In this document: piece by piece, positions 33,566 to 41,860 of the stretch
How positions within the stretch are numbered: the stretch's first letter is position 1
How the letters are laid out: every line of letters starts with the position of its first letter
NCBI GenBank assembly: GCA_902825845.1
Contig: CADECM010000048.1
Span: forward strand, 1-43,455
Length of the DNA stretch: 43,455 bases
Direction: 5' to 3'
Source of the DNA: an uncultured beta proteobacterium
GTDB taxonomy: Bacteria; Pseudomonadota; Gammaproteobacteria; Burkholderiales; SG8-41
The notes under the pieces: generated by a model
Seen by the model: only the letters and a program-made list of their open reading frames with translations
The model's database searches: none
What the model was told of the DNA's origin: nothing
Made by a program: the position numbers and the translations under genes

Positions 33566-34870
33566 ATGCTCGCAGACCGTTACGATCTTCCCCTGTCCAC
33601 GACCTCCGCTGCCGCGCGCGACGCCTACGTTGGGGGCTTTGATCTCGCGCTGACGCTCTACCCCGGCGCGGTTGAGGCCTACGACCGCGCACTTGCCGCC
33701 GATCCGGGTCTGGCGCTGGCGCATGTGGGCAAGGCGCAGGTCCTGATGCGCGAAGGCAACGCAGTGGCGGCGCGTGCATCGCTGGCTGCCGCCAGCGACT
33801 TGAACAGCGGCCTTTCGGCGCGCGAGTCCGGACACATCGGTTTTTTCGAGCTTGCGTTTGCGGGCCGCGTCGACGATGCGATAGCGCACCTCCATACACA
33901 TCTCGCGTCGTGGCCGCGCGATGCGCTGATGATTGCCAGTGCCGCGAACCCGAATGGATTGATCGGCGGTTCCGGCCGTGTCGGCCAGAAGCATCAGATC
34001 GCAGTGCTGATGGACAGTCTCGCCCCGCATTATGGCGACGACTACTGGTTCCTCGCCTATCATGCGACAGCATTGTCGGAGGATGGCCGCATTGCTGCTG
34101 CCCGCCCAATCATCGAGCGCTCGGTGGTCCTTAACCCGAACAACGCGCATGCGGCGCACGGCTTCGCGCATGTCTGTTACGAGAGCGGCGATGTGGATAC
34201 CGGGCGCGACTTTCTTTCACGCTGGCTCGCCGGCTATCCGCGCGACGGATCTTTTCACGGTCATCTGAGCTGGCATCTCGCCCTTTTCGAACTGGGCGCC
34301 GGGCAATGGGCGGACGCGTTGCAGCGTTACCGGGACGCTGTCACGCTTGAGTGCCACAGCAGCGGGCCGCAACAGAAAATGACCGACGGCGCCGGGTTCC
34401 TGTGGCGTTCTGAATTGGCCGGCCACCCGCGCGATGCCGCTGCCTGGCGCGCGCTGCACGATTTCGGAAAAAACGCATTGCCGCGGCCCGGCGCCGGGCT
34501 CGCGGACCTGCACCTGATCCTGACCGCGGTCGTCATGGGCGACGACGCTGCGTTGCAGACGCGCGTGCGGCAGATGGCGGAACAGGCGAGCGCGGGACGC
34601 TATCCGTCCGGCGACTATCTCCCGCTCTTGGCACGCGGGTTGGCGGCGTTTGAAGGCGGCGATTTTTCCACCGCCATCGCGGCATTGGCGCCGCTCGCCG
34701 GACAAAATGAACGCATCGGCGGCAGCCGTGCGCAGCATGATCTGATCGAATTCACCTTGCTGAAGGCCTGTCTCAATGCGGGCCGGTTGGACGAGGCGCG
34801 GCGGCTGTTGGGCGCGCGGCGGCCCGGTGCCACGGGTATTCCCGTCGCGGGCGTGGCGGCGCTGTTCTGA
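33566..34870 (+). CDS. Tetratricopeptide-repeat protein, TTC38-like
   Basis: 434 residues, predicted all-helical. TPR-like helices recur, for example VEAYDRALAADPGLALAHVG near residue 33 and the NPNNAHAAHGFAHVCYESGD repeat near 190. A GHLSWHLALFELGAGQW motif near residue 235 is typical of the TTC38 family. These proteins occur in bacteria and animals without a defined biochemical role; partner binding is likely. ATG 33566 was chosen because GGAG (33553-33556) lies nine bases upstream; TTG 33548 is an alternative. No signal peptide. It starts 48 bases after the 112-bp repeat, so its promoter may have been replaced by the insertion. Confidence 0.82.
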   Translation: MLADRYDLPLSTTSAAARDAYVGGFDLALTLYPGAVEAYDRALAADPGLALAHVGKAQVLMREGNAVAARASLAAASDLNSGLSARESGHIGFFELAFAGRVDDAIAHLHTHLASWPRDALMIASAANPNGLIGGSGRVGQKHQIAVLMDSLAPHYGDDYWFLAYHATALSEDGRIAAARPIIERSVVLNPNNAHAAHGFAHVCYESGDVDTGRDFLSRWLAGYPRDGSFHGHLSWHLALFELGAGQWADALQRYRDAVTLECHSSGPQQKMTDGAGFLWRSELAGHPRDAAAWRALHDFGKNALPRPGAGLADLHLILTAVVMGDDAALQTRVRQMAEQASAGRYPSGDYLPLLARGLAAFEGGDFSTAIAALAPLAGQNERIGGSRAQHDLIEFTLLKACLNAGRLDEARRLLGARRPGATGIPVAGVAALF

Positions 34871-34972
34871 TCGCGGAAGGGGCGCTGGACGGCATCGCAT
34901 GGGACCAACTCGCGTGCGTTGTGCAAGCGCATCGATTGTGTGGGGTGAACCATCAACGGAGGCCAGGTAACC

Positions 34973-35953
34973 ATGATTGCCAAAGTCACGAGATTGATCT
35001 GTTGGTTGACGCCGCCTGCGCTCGTCTGCAGCGCGGCGGTATTTGCGCAGGACAAGCCGCCCAATTATCCGATGCGGCCGATACGCATCCTCATTGGCTC
35101 GACGCCCGGCGCGGGCGGCGACATGATCGCGCGAGTGACGGCGAAACTATTGAGCGATCGTTGGGGCCAGAATGTCGTGGTCGACCCCCGTCCGGGCGGT
35201 GGCGGCGTGATCGCGTCGGGGATGCTGGCCAAGTCGACGCCCGACGGCTACACCCTGCTTCAGTCGGGGGATGGATTATTGCTGCAAAGCGCGACCAAAC
35301 GGATTCCTTTCGAAGTCCTGAAAGCGTTTGATCCCGTCGTCAGCTCGACGCAACAGCCCTACATATTGATGGTCAATTTCAGCGTGCCCGCAAAGTCGGT
35401 GAAGGAATTGATTGCGCTCTCGGCAAGCAAGCCGCTGCCGTTTGCCGGCAGCACCGGGGTCGGCGGTACGGTCTATCTGGGCATGGTAAAGCTGGAGAAG
35501 CTATCCGGCCTGAAGTTGAAGCACGTCACCTACAAGGGAAGTGCGCCGGCACTGCTGGCGCTGGTGGCCGGGGAGGTCATCGTCGGTGTCTCTGCCTCGT
35601 TGTCTGCGACCACCGTGATACGTGGCGGCAAAGTGCGCGGCGTGGCCTCGCTGGGTCTGAAGCGCACGTCGTCGCTGCCCGAACTGCCGACCATCGGCGA
35701 ACAGGGTTTTCCCGGTTTCCAGGTCACCAATCGCTATAATCTTTGGGCGCCCGCCGGAACGCCACGCCCGATTATCGCGGCGATCAATCGTGTGGTGACC
35801 GAGAGTATGAACGCACCGCAGATGGTGCAGCGCCTTGCGGCCGATGGCAGCGAGCCCGCCGAGCGCGCAACGCCTGAGCAACTCAGGGCGGAGCTGACCG
35901 GCAACTACGCTGAATTCGTGCGCCAGGTGAAGGAGCTTGGCCTGAAGTTTTAA
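34973..35953 (+). CDS. Bug/TctC-family periplasmic binding protein 5
   Basis: 326 residues. Signal peptide about 1-26 (LICWLTPPALVCSAAVFAQ). Then YPMRPIRILIGSTPGAGGDMIARV, VVVDPRPGGGG and TPDGYTLLQSG, and a standard C-lobe (SLPELPTIGEQGFPGF, WAPAGTPRPII). GGAGG lies about ten bases before ATG 34973. It precedes coaE by 46 bases on the same strand; cotranscription is possible. The ligand is not identifiable. Confidence 0.92.
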   Translation: MIAKVTRLICWLTPPALVCSAAVFAQDKPPNYPMRPIRILIGSTPGAGGDMIARVTAKLLSDRWGQNVVVDPRPGGGGVIASGMLAKSTPDGYTLLQSGDGLLLQSATKRIPFEVLKAFDPVVSSTQQPYILMVNFSVPAKSVKELIALSASKPLPFAGSTGVGGTVYLGMVKLEKLSGLKLKHVTYKGSAPALLALVAGEVIVGVSASLSATTVIRGGKVRGVASLGLKRTSSLPELPTIGEQGFPGFQVTNRYNLWAPAGTPRPIIAAINRVVTESMNAPQMVQRLAADGSEPAERATPEQLRAELTGNYAEFVRQVKELGLKF

Positions 35954-35999
35954 CCCGGAAACGGCATGAATGAACAACGACACAGGTAACGCACACCGC

Positions 36000-36599
36000 A
36001 TGACCAAAGTAATCTGTCTGACTGGCGGCATGGCCTCCGGTAAATCCACTGCCGCGCGCTTTCTCAAGGCGCAGGGCGCGCATGTGATCGATGCCGACGT
36101 CCTCGGCCACCGCACCTACGAGCCGGGCTCGCCCGCGCACGCAAAGGTTGTGCAAACATTCGGCCGCGACGTGCTCGCGGCCGACGGCAGCATTGATCGC
36201 AGAATGCTCGGCGCCAAGGTGTTCGGCAAGCCCTCCGAACTGGGAAAGCTCACCGACATTGTGTGGCCCGCCATCCGCCAGCTTGCAGAAGCGGAAATTG
36301 CCGCGGTGCGCGCGGCAGGCACACCGCGCGTGGTGGTGCTCGAAGCCGCAGTACTGTTTGAAGCCGGTTGGCAAAATCTGGGCGACGAGATATGGGTGGT
36401 GATTGTCGACCGGGAGGTTGCCATTGCCCGCGCCATGCAGCGCGACAACATGCCGCAGGCGACTGCGGAGAGCCGTCTCGATGCGCAGCTGTCCAACGCG
36501 GAGCGAGCGGACCGCGCCGATGTGGTCATCGACAATAACGGCTTACCAGAGGCGATGCTCGAACAGTTGCGGCACCTCTGGCAACGCGTCAGTGGCTGA
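36000..36599 (+). CDS. coaE: Dephospho-CoA kinase
   Basis: 199 residues; phosphorylates dephospho-CoA in the last step of CoA synthesis. The P-loop GGMASGKS is at residues 9-16, the DADVLGHRTYEPGSPAH segment is the substrate-binding Asp region, and LEAAVLFEAGW and RIDAQLS-like RLDAQLSNAERADRADVVIDN are the usual C-terminal features. ATG 36000 gives the standard N-terminus; ATG 35970 has a slightly better GGAA and would add ten residues. The canonical Betaproteobacterial coaE stands beside pilD and zapD, which are absent here, so this may be an extra copy. Confidence 0.9.
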   Translation: MTKVICLTGGMASGKSTAARFLKAQGAHVIDADVLGHRTYEPGSPAHAKVVQTFGRDVLAADGSIDRRMLGAKVFGKPSELGKLTDIVWPAIRQLAEAEIAAVRAAGTPRVVVLEAAVLFEAGWQNLGDEIWVVIVDREVAIARAMQRDNMPQATAESRLDAQLSNAERADRADVVIDNNGLPEAMLEQLRHLWQRVSG

Positions 36600-36800
36600 C
36601 ATTGCAAACGCGTAAACGTGTCCGGGTGGGCCGACCTTGAACGGGCTGGTCGGGAGCTTTACATGATGTGAACGTTTTGCCTGCGTTCGCGCCTTCCCGG
36701 GATTTGGAGGGCGATTGGACAATGCGCTATAGTCGAAATCGATTGGCGCTGCTTGCGCTATATCAAGGCCAAATACTGAACGTTTCGTATCATTCCTGCC

Positions 36801-38012
36801 ATGCCCACCCGACTACATTCCATCGAATCATCGCCGCAACAGCTCACGCCCCAATCGCTGATCGAAGCCGCGCAAAAACTTGCGCCGATGATCCGTGATC
36901 ATGCCGACGAAGCGGAACGGCAACGCGAAATGCCACGCGTCGTTTATGAGGCCATCGCCGATGCGGGGCTATTCCTCATGAGCGCGCCGCGTGAGGTCGG
37001 CGGCCATGAAACCGATCTGCCCACGCATGTGCGCGTGATCGAAATTCTGGCCGAGGCCGATGTGAGCACGGCATGGGCAGTTAACCAGGGCGCAAACTAT
37101 GCCTGGTACGCCTCGCGCATGGACCCGCAAGGCGCCCACGCCATTTGGCGCGATACGGCGCGTGCGGTGGTCGCCAATTCCCCCGTGCCCACGGGCAAGG
37201 CGGTTGTCGTGCCCGGCGGTTTTCGTGTCACGGCCAAACAGGGTTTCAGCACCGGCAGCACCTACGCCCCGTGGCTAGCCTGCCACGCGACGGTGCACGA
37301 GAACGGCGACGTGCGCAAGATCAACGGTTTGCCGGAAACGCGCTACTGCCTCGCGCCGCGTGCCGACATGCGGTTTCATGACACCTGGCAAACACGCGGC
37401 ATGCGCGGGACCGGCACACACACCATCGAGGCGCAGGACGTGTTCGTGCCCGAGGAACGCACGGTATTAAGCACGCACAATCTCGCGCATCAGCCGCGCT
37501 ATTGCAACGGCCCGCGCTACAGCGTTCCCCTCACGCTGAATTACGCCATGGGCGATACCATGGCAGCGCTGGCGCTCGCGCGGCGATGCATGACCGCGTT
37601 TTGTGAGCTGGCTGGCGCCAAGGCGCCGCGCCATATGCCGGGCATGCTGCGCGATCAGGCGATTTCGCAGTTTGCCGTGGGTGAAGCTGAGGGCATATTG
37701 CGTTCCGCGCGCGCGTTCATGATCGAGGCGGTAGAGGATCTGTGGGACGACACGGTGAAGCAGGGCGCAACGTCGACGGAAAAGCGCGTGCATGCGCGGC
37801 TGGCGAGCATTCACGGTATACGCGCCGCCGCCCAGGTTGTCGACAAGCTCTATCCGCTGTGCGGCGGCGATTCCATTTTCGAAGGCGGCCTGATCCAGCG
37901 TTGCTTCCAGGACATCCATGTCATCTCGCAGCACGTGCAGGGGCGGCTGCTTAATATTGAACTCGTCGGCAAGTACAAGCTGGGTGTGATTACCGACGAT
38001 CCGCGTATCTGA
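36801..38012 (+). CDS. Acyl-CoA dehydrogenase-like flavoprotein (HpaB/HsaA-type group)
   Basis: 403 residues of the acyl-CoA dehydrogenase fold, with features of the flavin-dependent monooxygenase (HsaA/DszC-type) branch. N-terminal helical DHADEAERQREMPRVVYEAIADAGLF is at about residues 33-58. The middle strand TGGTH-like region here reads WQTRGMRGTGTHTIEAQDVFVPEERT, typical of this group. A C-terminal CGGDSIFEGGLIQRCFQDIHVISQH closes the flavin site. The usual catalytic Glu of true acyl-CoA dehydrogenases is not obvious, so monooxygenation of an aromatic or sulfur compound is as likely as desaturation. A reductase partner is not nearby. Confidence 0.85.
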   Translation: MPTRLHSIESSPQQLTPQSLIEAAQKLAPMIRDHADEAERQREMPRVVYEAIADAGLFLMSAPREVGGHETDLPTHVRVIEILAEADVSTAWAVNQGANYAWYASRMDPQGAHAIWRDTARAVVANSPVPTGKAVVVPGGFRVTAKQGFSTGSTYAPWLACHATVHENGDVRKINGLPETRYCLAPRADMRFHDTWQTRGMRGTGTHTIEAQDVFVPEERTVLSTHNLAHQPRYCNGPRYSVPLTLNYAMGDTMAALALARRCMTAFCELAGAKAPRHMPGMLRDQAISQFAVGEAEGILRSARAFMIEAVEDLWDDTVKQGATSTEKRVHARLASIHGIRAAAQVVDKLYPLCGGDSIFEGGLIQRCFQDIHVISQHVQGRLLNIELVGKYKLGVITDDPRI

Positions 38013-38092
38013 AAATTCCATTGCTCGCCACGCACGGATCATTCGGCTGCCCGAGGTCGCCGGCTTGCTTGGCGTAACCAAGTTCTTCGCAC

Positions 38093-39100
38093 TCAGTCCA
38101 GACGCGCGCCGGACTCCTTGATCAGGGCACCCCACTTCGCCGCCTCGGCTTTTATGAACGCGGCGAAAGCGGCAGGCGACCCACCGAGTGGCGTCGAGCC
38201 GGTGTCCGTGAGCGATTTCAGAATCTCGGGTGCCTGCAGCGCGACGTTCGTTTCGCGATTGATCACATCGACGACGGTCTGCGGCGTTCCGCTGGGCGCC
38301 AGCACGCCCGTCCAGAACACCATCTCGAATCCCGGCATACCCGCTTCGCGAAATGTGGGCAGCGAGGGCAGCGATGCCGCCCGATTGGGCCCCGATATGG
38401 CCAGCGCCTTGAGCTTGCCGGCCTTGACCAGGGGCAGCGGCACCGGCAGGCCGTCAAACACCATGGTAATTTGTCCGCTGAGCATGTCGGGCACCACCTG
38501 CCCCAATCCCTTGTAGTGGATGATGCGAACTCTCGCGCCAGTCAGCTTGTTGAACAGATGGCACGACAGATGTTGTCCCGATCCGTTGCCGGTCGATGCG
38601 CAGGTCAGATCGTCAGGTTTGGTTTTGGCAAGCGATACGAGATCACTGACTGTCTTTGCGGGAACTGACGCATTGACATACAGACCGACCCAGGCGGTGT
38701 TAAAGCCAGCCGCCGGCACGAACTGTTTCGCCGCATCGTACGGCAGTTTGGCATACAGAAAGGGATTCATCACGATGGCGTGGTAGCCAAAGAGCAGCGT
38801 GTGGCCGTCAGGTACTGCTCGCGCGGCGATTTCCGTCCCGATGATGGAGTTTGCACCGGGGCGATTGTCGACAATGACCTGCTGGCGCAGAGATGCCGAC
38901 ATCTTTTGCGCGAGCTGCCGCGCACGAAAATCGAGGTTTGCACTTGCCGGGGCGGGGGCGATCAGGCGCAGCGGCCGTGTCGGGTAGGCTTGTGCCGCCA
39001 TGGCAACCGCGTCGCAAGCAAACAGAGGGACCAAGGCGAATAGTGTGCCTGCCGATACAGCCAATCGTGTCACAATGGGACTGGTGGTGCCACAAGTCAT
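38093..39100 (-). CDS. Bug/TctC-family periplasmic binding protein 6
   Basis: 335 residues with signal peptide (SAGTLFALVPLFACDAVAMA, about residues 16-35). Conserved YPTRPLRLIAPAP, VIVDNRPGANS and PDGHTLLFGY follow. The first ligand loop is changed: PAPASANLDFRARQL replaces the GGxxDxxAR pattern. It ends WGALIKESGARLD in family style. It is convergent with the acyl-CoA dehydrogenase-like gene (81 bp) and is 266 bp downstream of amidohydrolase B on the same strand. The ligand is unknown. Confidence 0.91.
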   Translation of the reverse strand: MTCGTTSPIVTRLAVSAGTLFALVPLFACDAVAMAAQAYPTRPLRLIAPAPASANLDFRARQLAQKMSASLRQQVIVDNRPGANSIIGTEIAARAVPDGHTLLFGYHAIVMNPFLYAKLPYDAAKQFVPAAGFNTAWVGLYVNASVPAKTVSDLVSLAKTKPDDLTCASTGNGSGQHLSCHLFNKLTGARVRIIHYKGLGQVVPDMLSGQITMVFDGLPVPLPLVKAGKLKALAISGPNRAASLPSLPTFREAGMPGFEMVFWTGVLAPSGTPQTVVDVINRETNVALQAPEILKSLTDTGSTPLGGSPAAFAAFIKAEAAKWGALIKESGARLD

Positions 39101-39366
39101 GAGTTGTCTCCATTCAACGATGCGACCTGGTGCTTCGCAAAATCAGTCGGCTTCGCGTCGCGCGATACGCCGCTCCCCGCACATGCGAGTCGGAATGGCT
39201 TACGCTGTGCATGGCGCGAGATCCAGTCCACCTATGGCAGGCAGCGCGGCGCCCTCAATTCCACACCGGTACACGCGCACCCCAGCAGCCCTGGATGGGT
39301 CATTTGGGGTTGCACATCATTGCGGCATGAGCGTACCGTGGTGCGCGAGTGAACAACATGCCCCGG

Positions 39367-40209
39367 TCAGCCCTTCTTCGGCGTCCAGTGATACGCGGCG
39401 GCGCAGGCGCCACCCATCAGCATCGCGCGTTCGCTGGCGCTCAGGCGGTCGGTAAGGCGGAACGGCTCGACGGCTTGTTCGTAATTGACCACGGCGAAAG
39501 CGCGCGTCCAGTCGGTGCCCCACAGACAGCGTTCGAAACCCCATGCGTCAAACACGCGCGCGAGCGGGTCCCAGATGTCGGGGAAGGGATACGGCTTTTG
39601 TGACAGCGTGCAGGCGCCGCTGACCTTGATCACCGCGTTCGGACGCTTGGCGAGTTCGAGCACTTTCGGCAGGTCAGCCCAGGGTTGCGGCGGGGCGGGC
39701 GGGGTGCGCGGCTGCAGCAGGCACAGATGGTCGAGGATGAATCGCGTGTTGGGATGGCGGTCGACCAGCGCGGTTCCGGCGTCGACGTTGCCCCAGCACA
39801 GCATGTTGACCGGGAAGTCGTGCTGCACGGCGGCACGCAGGATGCGGTCGAGGCCGGGGTCGGCCGGGTCGCGCTTTGCTTCCGGCGTCATCATGATGCG
39901 GATGCCGACGGTGCCGGGCGGTTTTTTCCAGTCGGCGATGACATCGGCCACTGCCGCATCGTCGGGGTTGACCGGCTTCACGATGCCAAAGCGATTGGGA
40001 TGCGCACGCTGCACTTCCACCGCATAGCTGGCGTCGTACTGGTACATGGAAAAAGCGGAAATGAAGATCGCGCCGTCGACGCCGACCTTGTCCATCGCCG
40101 CCACCATTTCGTCGCCATTGACGTGCGGCGGCCAGTTGGGCACGCTGTGCCAGGGCCGTTTCGGTGTGTTGGCCTCGTAGACGTGGACCTGGGAATCGAT
40201 AATCGCCAT
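39367..40209 (-). CDS. Amidohydrolase_2 family protein, paralogue B
   Basis: 280 residues, strongly similar to 28881-29723 throughout, including IIDSQVHVYEANTP, the PNWPPHV loop, RFILDHLCLLQPRTPPAPP and LWGTDWTRAFAVVNYEQA. The Gln-for-His change in the first metal motif is shared, so it is a feature of the group and not a recent loss. Start ATG 40209 with GGAGATATCACG upstream. It diverges from the DUF4286-like gene across 311 bases that contain two palindromes. Substrate unknown; the location beside Bug protein 6, cupin and CoA-transferase genes suggests breakdown of an organic acid. Confidence 0.88.
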   Translation of the reverse strand: MAIIDSQVHVYEANTPKRPWHSVPNWPPHVNGDEMVAAMDKVGVDGAIFISAFSMYQYDASYAVEVQRAHPNRFGIVKPVNPDDAAVADVIADWKKPPGTVGIRIMMTPEAKRDPADPGLDRILRAAVQHDFPVNMLCWGNVDAGTALVDRHPNTRFILDHLCLLQPRTPPAPPQPWADLPKVLELAKRPNAVIKVSGACTLSQKPYPFPDIWDPLARVFDAWGFERCLWGTDWTRAFAVVNYEQAVEPFRLTDRLSASERAMLMGGACAAAYHWTPKKG

Positions 40210-40390
40210 CGTGATATCTCCTTTGCGCTGTGCGGTGCGGTATTAGAACAGTTCAGGTTTACCGCGTCCATATGAGTGGGACACAGGGGGCCGGACGCCG
40301 AACGCGTGTGATGCACGATGGGCGCGGGCACCGCGTGAATCGCGCAGGGTGCACGCAGAGGCCGCAACGCTTGCAGTACATAAGCGTGGT

Positions 40391-40420
40391 CGCGCATCAT
40401 CACTTGGCTGATGATGCGCG
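40391..40420. promoter_or_regulatory. Perfect 12-bp inverted repeat, possible operator
   Basis: CGCGCATCATCA pairs exactly with TGATGATGCGCG around the six-base loop CTTGGC. It lacks a T-run, so an operator for a dimeric regulator is more likely than a terminator. No regulator gene is adjacent. Confidence 0.45.
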
Positions 40421-40450
40421 AACGGATGGCAGGCCTGCTGAGTGCGAAAA

Positions 40451-40464
40451 CGCCAGCGCTGGCG
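40451..40464. promoter_or_regulatory. 14-bp perfect palindrome
   Basis: CGCCAGCGCTGGCG, 14 bases, self-complementary. It lies 57 bases before the start of the DUF4286-like gene, near the likely promoter. It could be a regulator site, or a chance feature of GC-rich DNA. Confidence 0.35.
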
Positions 40465-40477
40465 CAGCATAAAAAGT

Positions 40478-40499
40478 GTCTTAAAAACAATTAGTTATA
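40478..40499 (+). repeat. Dispersed AT-rich motif, copy 9
   Basis: GTCTTAAAAACAATTAGTTA followed by TA. It ends 21 bases before the ATG of the DUF4286-like gene, in the same orientation. Confidence 0.55.
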
Positions 40500-40520
40500 G
40501 AGTTTCCACGGAGGTGCTTT

Positions 40521-41219
40521 ATGGCGCAGTTGGCGACCCAAGGAATCCTCATCGTGTGGACCGATATCGATCCCGAGATCGAAGCGGATTTCAACGAATG
40601 GTACAACCGCGAGCATCTGCCGGACCGCATACCGCGCATGCCGGGATTCCTGCGCGGGCGGCGCTATGTCGCGACGACCGGCGCGCCGAAGTATCTGACG
40701 TACTACGATCTGCACAGCGCGGCGGTCATGCTGTCCGCAGCGCATACCGAATTGCGCAAGGCGCGCACCGCGCGCGACCGTTTCTTTGTGCCGCGGTTTC
40801 GCAACACCATCAAAGGCATCTGTGATGTGGTTTGCCGTGCGGGCAACGGCGATGGCGGTGAACTGGTGCTGCTGCCGGTGGCGGCGGAAGCCGGGCAGGA
40901 ACAGGCTTTTTCCGAAGGCGTGTGCGCAACGTTGCTGCCGTCACTGGCGGCGTCACGTGGCGTGGCGTCCGTGGTCTATGCCGCGCGCAATGATGCCGTC
41001 ACGCAGGCATCATCCGCGCGCGACGATCGCGGTGGCGACCGTTATCTCGATGGCTTGATTGCGGTGGAAACGACAGACGCGGCGGGCGTGACAGCGGCGC
41101 TGGAAGCCCTGAGCACGCGGCACCTGGCCGCCATCGGCGGCAAGGCGCAATGGATGGCGGCGCCCGCCGTGCTGCGCCTGCGTTATGCCCTGCAGCGCGA
41201 CATCAGTAGTGCGAGCTGA
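40521..41219 (+). CDS. DUF4286/EthD-like dimeric alpha/beta barrel protein
   Basis: 232 residues. The opening GILIVWTDIDPEIEADFNEWYNREHLPDRI is the conserved edge of EthD/DUF4286-type ferredoxin-like proteins, and RMPGFLRGRRYVATTGAPKYLTYYDL follows. A second, weaker half (residues about 115-225) may be another such domain. These proteins are small enzymes or accessory proteins of catabolic pathways; the function of this group is not established. ATG 40521 follows CGGAGG. The 3' end overlaps the convergent cupin gene by 17 bp. Confidence 0.75.
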   Translation: MAQLATQGILIVWTDIDPEIEADFNEWYNREHLPDRIPRMPGFLRGRRYVATTGAPKYLTYYDLHSAAVMLSAAHTELRKARTARDRFFVPRFRNTIKGICDVVCRAGNGDGGELVLLPVAAEAGQEQAFSEGVCATLLPSLAASRGVASVVYAARNDAVTQASSARDDRGGDRYLDGLIAVETTDAAGVTAALEALSTRHLAAIGGKAQWMAAPAVLRLRYALQRDISSAS

Positions 41220-41664
41220 AGCTGATCGCGTCGCGCTTCACCAGATCGGCCAGGTCGATGTAGGAGCGCCTGGTGGCCTTGTCGACGGTAAATTGCAATT
41301 TCTTGTCGGACTCGGTGGAGGCGCGAATGCTGACCAACTGCATGCGATCCTTGACTTCCCATTCGTGCGCACCGGCAATGCCCGGCGGACAATAGATGAT
41401 GGTGCCGGGGCCCACGGCGTATTCCTTGTTGTTGATATCGCGCACGATGGCGCTGCCGGACATCACAACGTAGCAGGCTTCAATCGGGTGCCAGTGCAGT
41501 TGTTCGACGGTGTTGGGTTCGTAACTCGCGAGCGCCACGCGCAGCCGGTCGGTGGGATATTTGCTGCTGCCGATCATGGGCCTGAGGGACTGGCCCTGGG
41601 TCACGCCCTCCTGCGCATCGACTTCGGCCGCGCCGAGCACGAGCAGAGTGGATTCAATGTCCAT
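41203..41664 (-). CDS. Cupin-domain protein
   Basis: 153 residues, a single beta-barrel. Metal motif 1 reads LHWHPIEACYVVMSG (HxH then Glu; about residues 62-76), and motif 2 is PPGIAGAHEW (near 107-116) with a His. A single cupin with an intact His set may bind Fe(II) or Mn(II) and act as a dioxygenase, isomerase or sensor. The start ATG 41664 has AAAGGA eight bases upstream; the open frame extends to 41751 but lacks homology there. It overlaps the DUF4286-like gene tail to tail. Confidence 0.82.
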   Translation of the reverse strand: MDIESTLLVLGAAEVDAQEGVTQGQSLRPMIGSSKYPTDRLRVALASYEPNTVEQLHWHPIEACYVVMSGSAIVRDINNKEYAVGPGTIIYCPPGIAGAHEWEVKDRMQLVSIRASTESDKKLQFTVDKATRRSYIDLADLVKRDAISFSSHY

Positions 41665-41840
41665 GCGGAATGGTCCTTTGGTGAATGCGAATGATTGTGG
41701 TGTACACGCGGCGCCATGGGCCGTCAAGGTGACGCTCCGGTCGCTCGACATGCGATGGGCGTCGGGCTACGATTGCCGCGGCTGTGATGTGATGAGGCCA
41801 CTTTGGCTTCTTGCTCCGGCTGTGCCCGTATAAAAAAACT

Positions 41841-41860
41841 GTTTAAAAACAAATACTTAT
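41841..41860 (+). repeat. Dispersed AT-rich motif, copy 10 (abuts a start codon)
   Basis: GTTTAAAAACAAATACTTAT. The ATG of the CoA-transferase starts at 41859, so the last bases of the motif form the start codon and no Shine-Dalgarno sequence is present. Confidence 0.7.

Larger units (their letters stand above)
40210..40520. other. Divergent control region with two palindromes
   Basis: 311 bases between amidohydrolase B and the DUF4286-like gene. It holds a perfect 12-bp hairpin (40391-40420), a 14-bp palindrome (40451-40464) and copy 9 of the dispersed motif. No gene is seen. Confidence 0.5.
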
